In this document: in pieces, positions 9,352 to 18,856 of the stretch
How positions within the stretch are numbered: the first letter of the stretch is position 1
Layout: each line of letters starts with the position of its first letter
Source: Dehalococcoidia bacterium
GTDB lineage: Bacteria > Chloroflexota > Dehalococcoidia > GIF9 > AB-539-J10
DNA length: 36,019 nt
Assembly (NCBI GenBank): GCA_021162245.1
Contig: JAGGZD010000127.1
Span: 1 to 36,019 of the forward strand
Direction: 5' to 3'
Translations under genes and position numbers: made by a program
The notes under the pieces: model-generated
Database searches by the model: none
The model's input: only the letters and a program-made list of their open reading frames with translations
What the model was told of the DNA's origin: nothing

Positions 9352-10973
9352 ATCTTCCGTGACTCCTTCAGTTTACTTATTTTACCTTTCGTCTTATATT
9401 TCTCTCCTGTTGGTTTAATAATAACTTTCCTTTTAGCCGGTTCAGAATCCGGTCTTAATATTTCGGTAAGCACCCTGCCGTCCATATCATCAGGAACTGG
9501 CAACCCAAACATGTGCAAAAGCGTAGGCGTGATGTCGTATATTTTCAGGTTCTCTAGTTTCTCGCTAGTGCTTTTAACATCGGGGCCGTAAGCCATAAAT
9601 GTGCCGTTCCTGGCATGCCATCCTGACCTGGAAGGTGTACGCCATTCAGAAGATTCGTCCCTTCCCCCTCCTACGGGCATATATTTATCAAAGTAGAAAA
9701 CAATATCCGGGCCCTCATCAGCATATTCGCCGCTGTATATTTCTCTACCCTCAAAAACACTAATATTTATCTTCTCCCCTGATTCAGGGTCATTAATTTC
9801 CCGAAGTTTACAGATTATTTTATCCAGCAATTTCTCATAATCTTTACCTGGTTCAACAATTCCTGCCGGCTCTCGTCCTTTAAGATTGATACGTATCGCT
9901 CCAGTACCGCCCTGGCAATAAGCCAGTGTTTTTGACCAGTCAATACTTCGATAAAACTGCGCTATAAGATAACCTTCCTTTTTACGTGTCGACAGTTTCA
10001 TCATTAACCATTCAGGAAGTATACTGGCTATAAACTTTACCATCCATGGATTTAGCGTAGATAAAAGAGAGCCTCTGATCCGCCACAACAGCGAACTACC
10101 TGAGCTATGTTTTGCCTGTGGTAGTAAGGTGAGAAGCCCCTGCTTCTCCAGCCACCTGTTTACCACAAAATCACGATGACAAGTTTGAAATCCATGATCA
10201 GACACAACGATAATATTAGTTTTTTCAGGCAACTTATTTATCAGCTCACCGATAGCACAATCAACTTTCATATAAAGATGTTTTATTACATCTTTATATT
10301 TCTCTCCTTTATGTCCCGGATGACTATCATCCATGTGCTTCCAGAAATAATGTTGAGCGCTGTCAACTGCAAAAAACACACTTACAAAAAGCTCCCAGGA
10401 GAAGGGATCCATCAGATATTTGGCCGCTTTACACCTGTTATCTACCTCTCGCTCCAGGATTTTACTATACTCTGCTTCCTTACCGGGAATAGTCATATCT
10501 GCCGGAGTAAACGGCTCGTACCCCGGGACAGCTTTCTCCAGTTCATGTTTTAACCACGAAGGATATGTATATTCTGACCTACCACTTGCCGGAGCTCCTA
10601 TACCACAAACGACAAAACCATCCACCTTATGAGGGGGAAATGTCATAGCCAGATTAAGAATACCTACAGGGATTCCTGCATCATTCAGCATCTTCCACAG
10701 AGACCACTGTTGGTAGTTCTGAGAAGAGCTAATTTTTATATGGTAATCATCATTAACATCTACGCTAATGAAACCATACATGCCAATTTTACCCGGGTTC
10801 TTGCCGGTAAACATGCACGGCCAGGCTGGGCATGTTACCGGAGGGATAGTGGATTCCAATTCACCATACACCCCTCCTTCCATAATTCGCTTCAAATTCG
10901 GCAGCTCATCTCTCCACTGCTCAATCAGTTTTGGTGAAGCCCCATCTATCCCCAAAATAGCAACCTTATTCAT
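9348..10973 (-). CDS. Alkaline phosphatase family protein (type I phosphodiesterase/nucleotide pyrophosphatase-like)
   Basis: AILGIDGASPKLIEQW, PPVTCPAWPCMFTGKNPGKIGMYGF, VVSDHGFQT, FGLPVPDDMDGRVL. Confidence 0.85.
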   Translation of the reverse strand: MNKVAILGIDGASPKLIEQWRDELPNLKRIMEGGVYGELESTIPPVTCPAWPCMFTGKNPGKIGMYGFISVDVNDDYHIKISSSQNYQQWSLWKMLNDAGIPVGILNLAMTFPPHKVDGFVVCGIGAPASGRSEYTYPSWLKHELEKAVPGYEPFTPADMTIPGKEAEYSKILEREVDNRCKAAKYLMDPFSWELFVSVFFAVDSAQHYFWKHMDDSHPGHKGEKYKDVIKHLYMKVDCAIGELINKLPEKTNIIVVSDHGFQTCHRDFVVNRWLEKQGLLTLLPQAKHSSGSSLLWRIRGSLLSTLNPWMVKFIASILPEWLMMKLSTRKKEGYLIAQFYRSIDWSKTLAYCQGGTGAIRINLKGREPAGIVEPGKDYEKLLDKIICKLREINDPESGEKINISVFEGREIYSGEYADEGPDIVFYFDKYMPVGGGRDESSEWRTPSRSGWHARNGTFMAYGPDVKSTSEKLENLKIYDITPTLLHMFGLPVPDDMDGRVLTEILRPDSEPAKRKVIIKPTGEKYKTKGKISKLKESRKI

Positions 10974-11107
10974 AGCTTAACTTCTGCCCATGTTGAGCCC
11001 TTGTCAACGAGTTCAACTGACCTTTCTGCATAATATAACAGCTGATTTACGTACTGGTGAAGAAGTATCCCCTGGCAGTGATGACTTGCCGGCCACACAT
11101 CTACACA
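10970..11107 (-). pseudogene. 3' tail of an unidentified gene upstream of the intact AP gene
   Basis: Open frame CVDVWPASHHCQGILLHQYVNQLLYYAERSVELVDKGSTWAEVKL* ends in an ATGA overlap with the AP start, with an in-frame stop just upstream and no recognisable start. Confidence 0.3.
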
Positions 11108-11215
11108 TCAATTCTATCCAGAAGAGATATTCATTATAGATATTCGTAGCTATTATCTACAGTTTACATACCCTCTTGTATTATTATATCCTACGGGGTA
11201 CCAACTAACAATAAA

Positions 11216-11632
11216 GTGACAGGATAACTGCCGATGAACTACGGGTAATACTTAAAGAGCAACTTTGTTTAGCAACGATAACTTCTTCATTGAACTGGCC
11301 TAAATACAAATCTACTATGGACATCTCCGGTACAAAAGGCAATATGCATATAGATATCAGAAATTTGGCTATTACATTGTCTGGCACCTATGGTAATTCC
11401 CTTAGTTCACGAGCTATGGAAAACCAGCCAACAGAGTTACTCTCTGCTGGCTGGTACTGCCAGCTCAACAATAAAGATGCTGGTCGGTAAATGCCACACA
11501 GGGCATTACAACTTGATTGAGCGATTTTTCAAAGCGATACTGGATGATACCAGGCTCCAGGTGACTGCTGATGAAGGGAGAGAAGTCATGAGAGTTTATG
11601 AAAAAATAGTATCTGGGTTAAACAGTTGCTAA
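11216..11632 (+). pseudogene. Decayed Gfo/Idh/MocA-family oxidoreductase fragment
   Basis: Frame 1: DRITADELRVILKEQLCLATITSSLNWPKYKSTMDISGTKGNMHIDIRNLAITL (GTkG strand of the C-terminal domain). Another frame: YNLIERFFKAILDDTRLQVTADEGREVMRVYEKIVSGL (typical C-terminus). A frameshift separates them; N-terminal Rossmann part absent. Confidence 0.55.
11423..11455. repeat. Near-perfect inverted repeat / hairpin, possible minus-strand terminator
   Basis: ACCAGCCAACAGAG-TTACT-CTCTGCTGGCTGGT: 13 of 14 stem positions pair. On the minus strand the stem is followed by TTTTCC. Confidence 0.5.
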
Positions 11633-11675
11633 TACTCATTTATCCAAGCTGAATATTTATTGCTGTATAGTTCAT

Positions 11676-12725
11676 TCATTCCATATATAACCTGCCAATC
11701 CGCTGTACCACTTCATCCCAGTCCCATAGTTTTACAGCAGATACTTTTTTGCCGACCACATTATTTATTAGCCGTGCTAGCTCCTCATTGTTTATTGGAT
11801 AGTCAATTCCAAAACAATTTTTATTATCAATCCATTCTGATAATGCTGATGTGTTGGCCACAACGCATGGCGTCTTAGCTGCCAGAGCCTCGGCAATAAC
11901 AATAGAAAAGGCTTCGCGTTGAGATAGCAGAACGAATACACCAGCTTTAGCATACATTTTTAAAAGTTCTTGCCCGGACAGGCCTTGATAAAACTTTATT
12001 CGATTATTTAATCCAAGTTTGCTTACCAATCTCACAAGTTTGGCTTTATATGGCCCCTTGCCAACTATTTCCAGACAGAAATCCTTATCTAATAAAGGCA
12101 GCGTTTGGATTATATATTGTGCTCCTTTGTATTCTTCCAGCCTGCCAACATATAAGATAGTTTTTAACTCTCTTGACACTTCTTGCAATTTACTAAACTC
12201 TGATAGATCAACTCCATTAGGGATAATGCTTACTCTATTTTCATCTATAACGAAGTCATTGAGCAAAAGATGCTTCTCATATTTCGAAACAGCGATAATG
12301 CTTTTCGCATTGTCAAATATTTTCCTGCCGAAGGATTTATACAGCCTGATGAGAAAGTTTCGGACTGGGGTATGACCGTGTCCATGATAATGAGGAGTTA
12401 CAACGAATTTCTTTGCATTAGCATTCCTGGCAAAATATAAAGGCAAAGCGTGATAGTTATGGCCATGAACTATATCAAATTCAGATTTCTTGAGTTCCCT
12501 TGCCATCTCAAATGATATATGGTAAGCATCATCTGGAGCGAAAGTCTTGAACCTCCTGACCAGGACCCCATTTATTTCCTCTTGCTTTGGCAACTTTCCT
12601 GTGGGGTCACCGGTGAAAACAGTGACTTGATGTTCTTTAGATAAGCGCTCGCTTATATTCCTGACATGTTCCTCAATGCCACCAATACTAGGGTAATATT
12701 TCGGACATACTTGAAGAATTCTCAT
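11676..12725 (-). CDS. Glycosyltransferase family 4 (GT-B) protein
   Basis: MRILQVCPKYYPSIGGIEEHVRNIS, SIIPNGVDLSEF, ILYVGRLEEYKGAQYII, SQREAFSIVIAEALAAKTPCVV. Confidence 0.9.
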   Translation of the reverse strand: MRILQVCPKYYPSIGGIEEHVRNISERLSKEHQVTVFTGDPTGKLPKQEEINGVLVRRFKTFAPDDAYHISFEMARELKKSEFDIVHGHNYHALPLYFARNANAKKFVVTPHYHGHGHTPVRNFLIRLYKSFGRKIFDNAKSIIAVSKYEKHLLLNDFVIDENRVSIIPNGVDLSEFSKLQEVSRELKTILYVGRLEEYKGAQYIIQTLPLLDKDFCLEIVGKGPYKAKLVRLVSKLGLNNRIKFYQGLSGQELLKMYAKAGVFVLLSQREAFSIVIAEALAAKTPCVVANTSALSEWIDNKNCFGIDYPINNEELARLINNVVGKKVSAVKLWDWDEVVQRIGRLYME

Positions 12726-12731
12726 TTGATT

Positions 12732-12870
12732 TTACAAACCTGAAGTAATAATAGGTATGCTACGAGCCATAGCGATTTTGATCATGCCACTGCCAGCAGC
12801 CTTGAGATAAGACAGTACCAATACATCAATGTCAGAGAGATATTTTGGGATCATCTCAAGTGTTCCTTCT
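12732..12870 (-). pseudogene. C-terminal fragment of a second GT4-like glycosyltransferase
   Basis: Frame reads VEGTLEMIPKYLSDIDVLVLSYLKAAGSGMIKIAMARSIPIITSGL*, resembling the nucleotide-sugar-binding part of GT4 enzymes; no N-terminal domain. Confidence 0.45.
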
Positions 12871-13851
12871 ACCAGGACGAAGGTTACGCAAGTTATAACT
12901 CAGATACCCGACAGCAACACAGGCCAGCACTAATTTGGTGACCCATAGCTGGCGCAGGGCAATTTTAGGCTGGCTGAAAAGAAGTTTTATAGAGCTGGGT
13001 ATCAGCTTAGAAAAGATGCGATGGAGAAGCTCATGCTCGGTGGATAATACCTTCTTGCCTCTGCCACCAGAACGATATAGCTTATTAAATATAGCTTTAG
13101 CATAGCCTTCCCAGTAAGCCCTTTTCCTGATAAAGCTGCCGCTAAGCCTGTAGCTATAAACCTTATGTTTTACCCTGATGTGGGGATGATAAACTATACG
13201 CTTACCTGTTTGGCGTTTGACTCTGATGGAGAATTCCGTTTCTTCTCCTCCAGGCTGCTGCCAGTCGCTTTTGCCGCTCTTTTCATCTTCCAGGCTGACT
13301 TTGAAGAATCCACATTGGGCAAAGGCTTCCCTTTTGAATGAAATATTAACCCCATAGCCATTCCTGACCTCGGTGGGTTCAGTCCAGTCCCAGTAGGTAC
13401 AGGAAAATATCCAGTAAAATTCCCTGGGGAACCAGTTCATTGCTTCATCTTCCCACAACGGGAGAATGGGTCCGGTAAGGCCAATAATCGAGCTATCTTC
13501 GGCATAGGCTCTGACTGTTTCCTCCGCCCAACCAGGTAAAAGAAGGGCATCATCATCAACAAAAGCTATGATTTCGCCGCTTGCTTCATTGATCCCGAGA
13601 TTCCGGGATGGATAGGAACCCCTTTTACCCTGGTTGTATAACACCAGAACATTGGGATAATCCTTTTCCTGGGCATAGTTTCTGATGCTTTCCACAAATT
13701 CCGGCGACCTTTCAGCTACAATTATGGTCTCAGTGTTCTTATAATTCTGAGCCTGGATACTATCGAGCAACTCAGTGACATCTTTAAACCTATCCATAGT
13801 GTAGAAAGGCGTGATTATGGATATTTTAGCCAGTTTAGTAGCTGCTGCCAT
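12856..13851 (-). CDS. Glycosyltransferase family 2 protein
   Basis: ISIITPFYTMDRFKDVTELLDSIQAQNYKNTETIIV, GIIAFVDDDALLLPGW-like DDD motif, GGEETEFSIRVKRQTGKRIVYHP. Confidence 0.85.
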   Translation of the reverse strand: MAAATKLAKISIITPFYTMDRFKDVTELLDSIQAQNYKNTETIIVAERSPEFVESIRNYAQEKDYPNVLVLYNQGKRGSYPSRNLGINEASGEIIAFVDDDALLLPGWAEETVRAYAEDSSIIGLTGPILPLWEDEAMNWFPREFYWIFSCTYWDWTEPTEVRNGYGVNISFKREAFAQCGFFKVSLEDEKSGKSDWQQPGGEETEFSIRVKRQTGKRIVYHPHIRVKHKVYSYRLSGSFIRKRAYWEGYAKAIFNKLYRSGGRGKKVLSTEHELLHRIFSKLIPSSIKLLFSQPKIALRQLWVTKLVLACVAVGYLSYNLRNLRPGRRNT

Positions 13852-13997
13852 TTTATCTACTTGAAATGCCCCTTACCGCTCGTCTGGCTATTTCGCCACG
13901 CCATAGAGTAATGTGAAAGTATAACAAATTGCTGATTCGAACATCCGATCAACAAGACAGTTCCAGGCAAAGCCAGTATCTCAGGTGGCAAATGTCT

Positions 13998-14660
13998 TCA
14001 CCTTCCTCCAAACTTCTCCCTGAGAATCATCTTCAGTATTTGCCAGCCATGTTTTATCCTGCCAAGTTTTTGTTTCCCCAGTCGGGGGCTGTATTCTATA
14101 GGGAACTCGGCTATCTCCAATTTCATTCTGGCGGCTTTTATAGCTATCTCTGTTTCGACAGTGAAACCTTTTGAATTAAGCTGCATCTGCTCGAACTGGG
14201 CTTTCTTAAGCCCGTAGAGGCCGGTCAGAGGGTCTTTGACCTTGCAGCCGTGGAGATGCCTCAACAGGCACCTGAAAATAAAGTTGCCGATGCGGTTGAG
14301 GCGCGGGATATTCTCTCTCCCTTTTACCCTGGAAGCAACCACCATATCGAAGTGTTCCAGGAATTTTGCTATGTCTGGAATAGCTTCTACAGGATAGGTA
14401 TTATCGGCGTCTGTGAAAATAACGTTCTCGCCCTGGGCTTCCTTTACACCTGCCTTCATTGCCCCACCCTTGCCATGATTTTGCCCTCGCTTTATTAATT
14501 TGCAGGGGAAAGAAGAGGCTCTTTCAGCTGTTTTATCCGTGGAGCCATCATCAACAACAATCACTTCATAACTATCATCTATGATTTTATAAACCTTCTC
14601 CAATACTACAGGTAAACCTTCTTGCTCTTTATATGCTGGAATGATGATGGTATTCTTCAT
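13998..14660 (-). CDS. Glycosyltransferase family 2, polyprenyl-phosphate sugar transferase-like
   Basis: NTIIIPAYKEQEGLPVVLEKVYKIIDDSYEVIVVDDGSTDKTAE, FTDADNTYP, DPLTGLYGLKKAQF. Confidence 0.85.
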   Translation of the reverse strand: MKNTIIIPAYKEQEGLPVVLEKVYKIIDDSYEVIVVDDGSTDKTAERASSFPCKLIKRGQNHGKGGAMKAGVKEAQGENVIFTDADNTYPVEAIPDIAKFLEHFDMVVASRVKGRENIPRLNRIGNFIFRCLLRHLHGCKVKDPLTGLYGLKKAQFEQMQLNSKGFTVETEIAIKAARMKLEIAEFPIEYSPRLGKQKLGRIKHGWQILKMILREKFGGR

Positions 14661-14933
14661 TTTTGTAGATAGCACCACATTTCCCTTTGCCTCATTTTCC
14701 TAATCGCCTGCTTTCGTAGCGTCCATATACGATTCCCCAATTTACTCTAGCGATATAATATACTGTGCAGCAAACCCAATGCAACAGGCTCGGCAGGCGA
14801 AGCCCTCCCTGAGAGCGATCCTCTGAACTGCTAACCATGTCAACTCTTCACGACGCTTATAAATCCTTCCTGCCTGTTATTGAAATGAAAGGCATAGACA
14901 CATTGGTGTATAATGGGTTTTAGAGGTGCACAT

Positions 14934-15539
14934 ATGATATCAAACTCACTAGTTCATCCCGTAGGAAAAACCAGAGGGGATAGGGTTGCTATTTTTATAG
15001 ACGGGAGCAATTTATATCACTCTCTACAAACCAATTTTAAGCGCCATAACCTTAACTATGCAGAGTTTACCGCCAAGATTGTCGGGTCAAGACAACTATT
15101 TCGAACATATTATTACAACATCCTGCAGGACTCAGCTCAATGGCCAGGTACATCTCATGAACAACAGGATTTCCTCGATATCCTCCGTAAGACACCATAT
15201 CTGGAGATTCGGCTGGGGACCACCAAAATGGCACAAGGTGGACCTGTTGAAAGAGGCATAGACATAATGTTAGCCACAGATATGCTACGCTTTGCATGGA
15301 ATGACCTCTACGACATAGCAGTCCTGGTGAGCGGAGATTCTGACTTTACTTATGCCCTCCAGGCTGTGAAAGATTTTGGCAAGTACGTGGAGATAGCCTA
15401 CTTCGAAAGAAACACTTCTAAAGACCTCCTGGATATAGCAGATTATCAACACCTGCTCAACCGAAGTTTTTTCAACGGCCTATGGTCAGGCAGACGTCGC
15501 ACAAAACGCAAACGAACAAATACAACAAAGGCAGCATAA
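14934..15539 (+). CDS. NYN domain (LabA/DUF88, PIN-like) protein
   Basis: VAIFIDGSNLYHSL, RGIDIMLATDMLRFA, AVLVSGDSDFTYALQAVKDFGKYVEIAYF. ATG at 14934 has agaggtg upstream. Confidence 0.8.
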   Translation: MISNSLVHPVGKTRGDRVAIFIDGSNLYHSLQTNFKRHNLNYAEFTAKIVGSRQLFRTYYYNILQDSAQWPGTSHEQQDFLDILRKTPYLEIRLGTTKMAQGGPVERGIDIMLATDMLRFAWNDLYDIAVLVSGDSDFTYALQAVKDFGKYVEIAYFERNTSKDLLDIADYQHLLNRSFFNGLWSGRRRTKRKRTNTTKAA

Positions 15540-15639
15540 ATTACTCCCACGATTACATGTCTGGCATACACCTGGTAATTTGAAATCAATTTGATGAGTA
15601 GGCCAGGCGTAGTCAAGAGTAATTAATTAAAACATAGAA

Positions 15640-16308
15640 ATGGCTAAAGACTACTACCAGATTCTGGGCATACCAAGAAACGCTTCGGATAAAGAAATCA
15701 AAAAAGCCTACAGAAAGTTGGCTATGCAATATCACCCAGACCGTAATCCAGGGAAAGGGAAATGGGCTAATGAAAAATTCAAGGAAATAAACGCAGCCTA
15801 CGCAACACTCGGAGACCCCCAAAAAAGAAAACAATATGACCAATATGGCACAGTGGGTAATATCGGCGATATCTTTGGGAGCCCCTTTACCAGAGCGACA
15901 TTCGAGGATACTATAAAGGACTTTGGCGGAGCTGGCCTTGGATTTGACTTTTTAGACAATATATTCGGTGACTTCTTAAAGGGTCAAAAAACTTCATTCT
16001 CCTTTGGAAATTCTACCGCGCCAAGAGGGACAAGGTTTGAAGCTTGGCCAGGAAAAAAATTTAACCTGGACGAAATATTCGGCCAAACTCAAAGAGACCG
16101 CAAAAAACGACATGTCCACTATGAACTTTCAGTTACCCCACAAGAGGCTTTGCACGGGACAGTAAAACTATTGAAACGGAGAGGGAGACGGTTGCAGATA
16201 AAAATCCCCCCGGGAGTAAAAACGGGCAGTATGGTTAGGTTAACCAATGCCCGCCAGGCAACCGATAATCAACCTGGAGACATTTTGATTCGAATTAGAG
16301 TAAAATGA
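15640..16308 (+). CDS. DnaJ-like J-domain protein with a shortened C-terminal region
   Basis: [36 protein letters not shown] (HPD); one CTD-like segment [37 protein letters not shown]; no CxxCxGxG zinc repeats. Confidence 0.85.
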   Translation: MAKDYYQILGIPRNASDKEIKKAYRKLAMQYHPDRNPGKGKWANEKFKEINAAYATLGDPQKRKQYDQYGTVGNIGDIFGSPFTRATFEDTIKDFGGAGLGFDFLDNIFGDFLKGQKTSFSFGNSTAPRGTRFEAWPGKKFNLDEIFGQTQRDRKKRHVHYELSVTPQEALHGTVKLLKRRGRRLQIKIPPGVKTGSMVRLTNARQATDNQPGDILIRIRVK

Positions 16309-16312
16309 ACTC

Positions 16313-16837
16313 TCACCTCCTTTTCAACAAAGGCGAGACAAGTTTAAATTCAACAGTCCCTGCTCGTTCAAGCAGTTGGAAAATTACGGTTTCAGCGCTG
16401 GTTATCAGACCTCCCGCTTGTTCAACCATCCTTACCCCAACCTCCCAATTGGATTTCTGGCGCGAACAAACAGCATCTCTTACCAGGCTGACTTCGTAAC
16501 CATCGGCCAGTAAATCCAAGGCTGTTTGCAAGACACACACATGTGCTTCCACCCCAGTCAAAACGAGATGCCTAACCCCAAGGTTTTTAATTTTTTCCCG
16601 AAATGAAGGATGCGCATAGCAACTAAAACTGAGCTTCTCAACAGGTTGATATGAAGCACCTAATTTCTGTACTAATTCACTGCTCGTTTGGCCAAGTCCA
16701 CGAGGATACTGCTCCGTTACTACAATGGGGATATGCATGAGCCGAGCTACATCAATCAGAAGTCCAATGTTCTCAGCAACTTTCCTGCGAACATCCTCTC
16801 CCATCACCACCACCAGCTTTTCCTGAAAATCTATCAC
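16313..16837 (-). CDS. Isochorismatase-family cysteine hydrolase
   Basis: IDFQEKL (Asp), EKLSFSCYAHPSF (Lys), VLTGVEAHVCVLQTALDLL (Cys). The open frame extends upstream (FHFRKGNVAFLVIDFQ), so the start is uncertain. Confidence 0.8.
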   Translation of the reverse strand: MIDFQEKLVVVMGEDVRRKVAENIGLLIDVARLMHIPIVVTEQYPRGLGQTSSELVQKLGASYQPVEKLSFSCYAHPSFREKIKNLGVRHLVLTGVEAHVCVLQTALDLLADGYEVSLVRDAVCSRQKSNWEVGVRMVEQAGGLITSAETVIFQLLERAGTVEFKLVSPLLKRR

Positions 16838-16916
16838 CAGGAAAGCTACATTACCCTTACGAAAATGAAATCGGCTCTTCAGTGTCTTATTCTCTTACAC
16901 AGATAAGAATCTGAAT

Positions 16917-17312
16917 TTAGCGTTTAGTAAATTGCTGCGCCTTGCGAGCTCGTTTAAGGCCATACTTCTTTCTCTCTTTAACCCTCGCATCTCGGGTAAG
17001 CAAACCTTCTTTACGCAACGCAGACCTGAATAACTCGTTTTCCTTAACCAGAGCTCTAGCAATGCCATGCCGGATTGCCCCTGCCTGACCACTCATTCCT
17101 CCACCCGTCGCTTTTACCGTAACTCTAAATTTACCCACAGTATCGGTGACCTCAAAAGGTATTTCAATCATGCGGCGATATTTAAGACGGGGAAAAGCCT
17201 CATCATATGGTTTCCCATTAACCGTTATTCCCCCATCCCCAGCGAAAAGCCTAACCTGTGCTATAGCACACTTCCGCTTACCTGTTCCCCAAATATACCT
17301 TTCCTCGCTCAT
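16917..17312 (-). CDS. rpsI: 30S ribosomal protein S9
   Basis: [27 protein letters not shown]-terminus [17 protein letters not shown]. Confidence 0.97.
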   Translation of the reverse strand: MSEERYIWGTGKRKCAIAQVRLFAGDGGITVNGKPYDEAFPRLKYRRMIEIPFEVTDTVGKFRVTVKATGGGMSGQAGAIRHGIARALVKENELFRSALRKEGLLTRDARVKERKKYGLKRARKAQQFTKR

Positions 17313-17743
17313 GGATTATCGTTCTCCCTTTCTCTAGTTTGGGCATGGTGAGGGTGTTCGCTACCAGCATAAATCTTAAGCTTCTTGAGCATGGCTCTGC
17401 CTAAGCGATTGTGAGGCACCATACCCTTGACGGCATATTCAACGACGCGAGTAGGATGCTTACTGCGTAATTCTTTCAAAGTTAAGCTTTTCAACCCCCC
17501 TGGGTAGCCACTATGTCTATAATAGGTTTTCTGTTCAGCTTTCTTCCCTGACACTTTTATCTTAGCTGCGTTAATTATCACAACATAGTCACCAGTATCG
17601 ATGTTAGTGGAATACATCGACTTATGCTTACCCATAAGTAATCTGGCTACCTGAGATGCCAACCGCCCCAGGGTTTTCTCTGAAGCATCAATTATATGCC
17701 ACTCCCGTCTAATTTCTTTAGCTTTAGGACTATAAGTTTTCAC
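17309..17743 (-). CDS. rplM: 50S ribosomal protein L13
   Basis: [51 protein letters not shown] start at 17743 (VKTYSPK). Confidence 0.96.
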   Translation of the reverse strand: MKTYSPKAKEIRREWHIIDASEKTLGRLASQVARLLMGKHKSMYSTNIDTGDYVVIINAAKIKVSGKKAEQKTYYRHSGYPGGLKSLTLKELRSKHPTRVVEYAVKGMVPHNRLGRAMLKKLKIYAGSEHPHHAQTRERENDNP

Positions 17744-18503
17744 TATATTCTCCAAGAGGCCTAGGGTAATTAACTTTAGTAAGCCACAAACCACGAGCAG
17801 AAGCCATGGGAGTAGCCAAACCCAACCTCTTTGCCTCCATAATATCATAAAAATCGTCAACCTCTATTTTACCCATGCCTAACCGGGTCAGGAGCCCCAC
17901 CGTATTACGTACCTGATGAGGCAAAAAAGAGCTAGCTTCCACATGAAAAGTAGCAAAATCCTCTATTTTGTTAATTCCTGCCTGATAAACATTGCGCACA
18001 GTACTTCTTACATTATCTAAAGAAGTGGCAAAAGAGATAAAATCATGCTCACCCTGCATCAATTCGCATGCCTTATTCATCACTTCAATATTCAGCATCT
18101 GGGGCATAAATTGAGCAAACATTTTACTAAACGGAGACCTAACCTTACTATTCAAAATATAATAGCAGTATTCTCGACTCACAGCATCGCGCCTGACATT
18201 GAAATCATCATTCACTCTGTAAGCCTCTTTGACCGCAATATCGTGGGGTAAATAATAATTCAATGCTCTAATAAACGTCATCGTACTAAATTTAGACTTC
18301 GTCCAAAAGCTTACCACCTGATACTTAGCATGCACGCCAGTATCAGTCCTGCTAGCTGCTCCAATTCTACTTTTTTGCTCACAAAGCCTCTCTATAGCTT
18401 GTTCCAGTTCATCCTGAACAGTAGGCAAACCAACCTGCCACTGAAAACCATGATACCGGGTACCATCATATTCTACAACTAAAACAACTTGAGCAAGTTT
18501 CAC
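17730..18503 (-). CDS. truA: tRNA pseudouridine synthase A
   Basis: [43 protein letters not shown]. Confidence 0.95.
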   Translation of the reverse strand: MKLAQVVLVVEYDGTRYHGFQWQVGLPTVQDELEQAIERLCEQKSRIGAASRTDTGVHAKYQVVSFWTKSKFSTMTFIRALNYYLPHDIAVKEAYRVNDDFNVRRDAVSREYCYYILNSKVRSPFSKMFAQFMPQMLNIEVMNKACELMQGEHDFISFATSLDNVRSTVRNVYQAGINKIEDFATFHVEASSFLPHQVRNTVGLLTRLGMGKIEVDDFYDIMEAKRLGLATPMASARGLWLTKVNYPRPLGEYSENL

Positions 18504-18856
18504 TACTTAATTAACTCAATCTGAGCTATAGGAGCATTATCGCCACGACGATGTCCTAATTTCACCAACCGCGTATAGCCCCCTGCCCTGTCAGAATACC
18601 CCGGAGCAATTTCCTCAAAGAGCTTTCTAACAACCTCTTCATCAGTAATAAAAGCCAGAGCTCGCCGCCTTGAGGCAAGGCTACCATCTTTCCCCAGTGT
18701 AATCATCTTATCAGCTAAGCTCTTAATTTCCTTCGCCTTAGCCTCAGTAGTAACAATTCGCGCATTAGCCAAAAGAGCAGTTACCTGATTACGATATAAA
18801 GACCATCGATGATAACTTGGTCTGCCCAATTTCCGTCCAGCTATCCGATGCCTCAT
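18503..18856 (-). CDS. rplQ: 50S ribosomal protein L17
   Basis: MRHRIAGRKLGRPSYHRWSLYRNQVTALL. Confidence 0.97.
   Translation of the reverse strand: MRHRIAGRKLGRPSYHRWSLYRNQVTALLANARIVTTEAKAKEIKSLADKMITLGKDGSLASRRRALAFITDEEVVRKLFEEIAPGYSDRAGGYTRLVKLGHRRGDNAPIAQIELIK

Noticed and set aside
10176-10553. 125-aa plus-strand ORF antisense to the AP gene
   Set aside because: Overlaps conserved AP coding sequence; composition not protein-like.
12019-12375. 118-aa plus-strand ORF antisense to GT4
   Set aside because: Shadow ORF of the glycosyltransferase.
17309-17860. Extended 183-aa reading of the L13 ORF
   Set aside because: The first ~39 residues are hydrophobic and overlap truA out of frame; L13 homology starts at the GTG at 17743.
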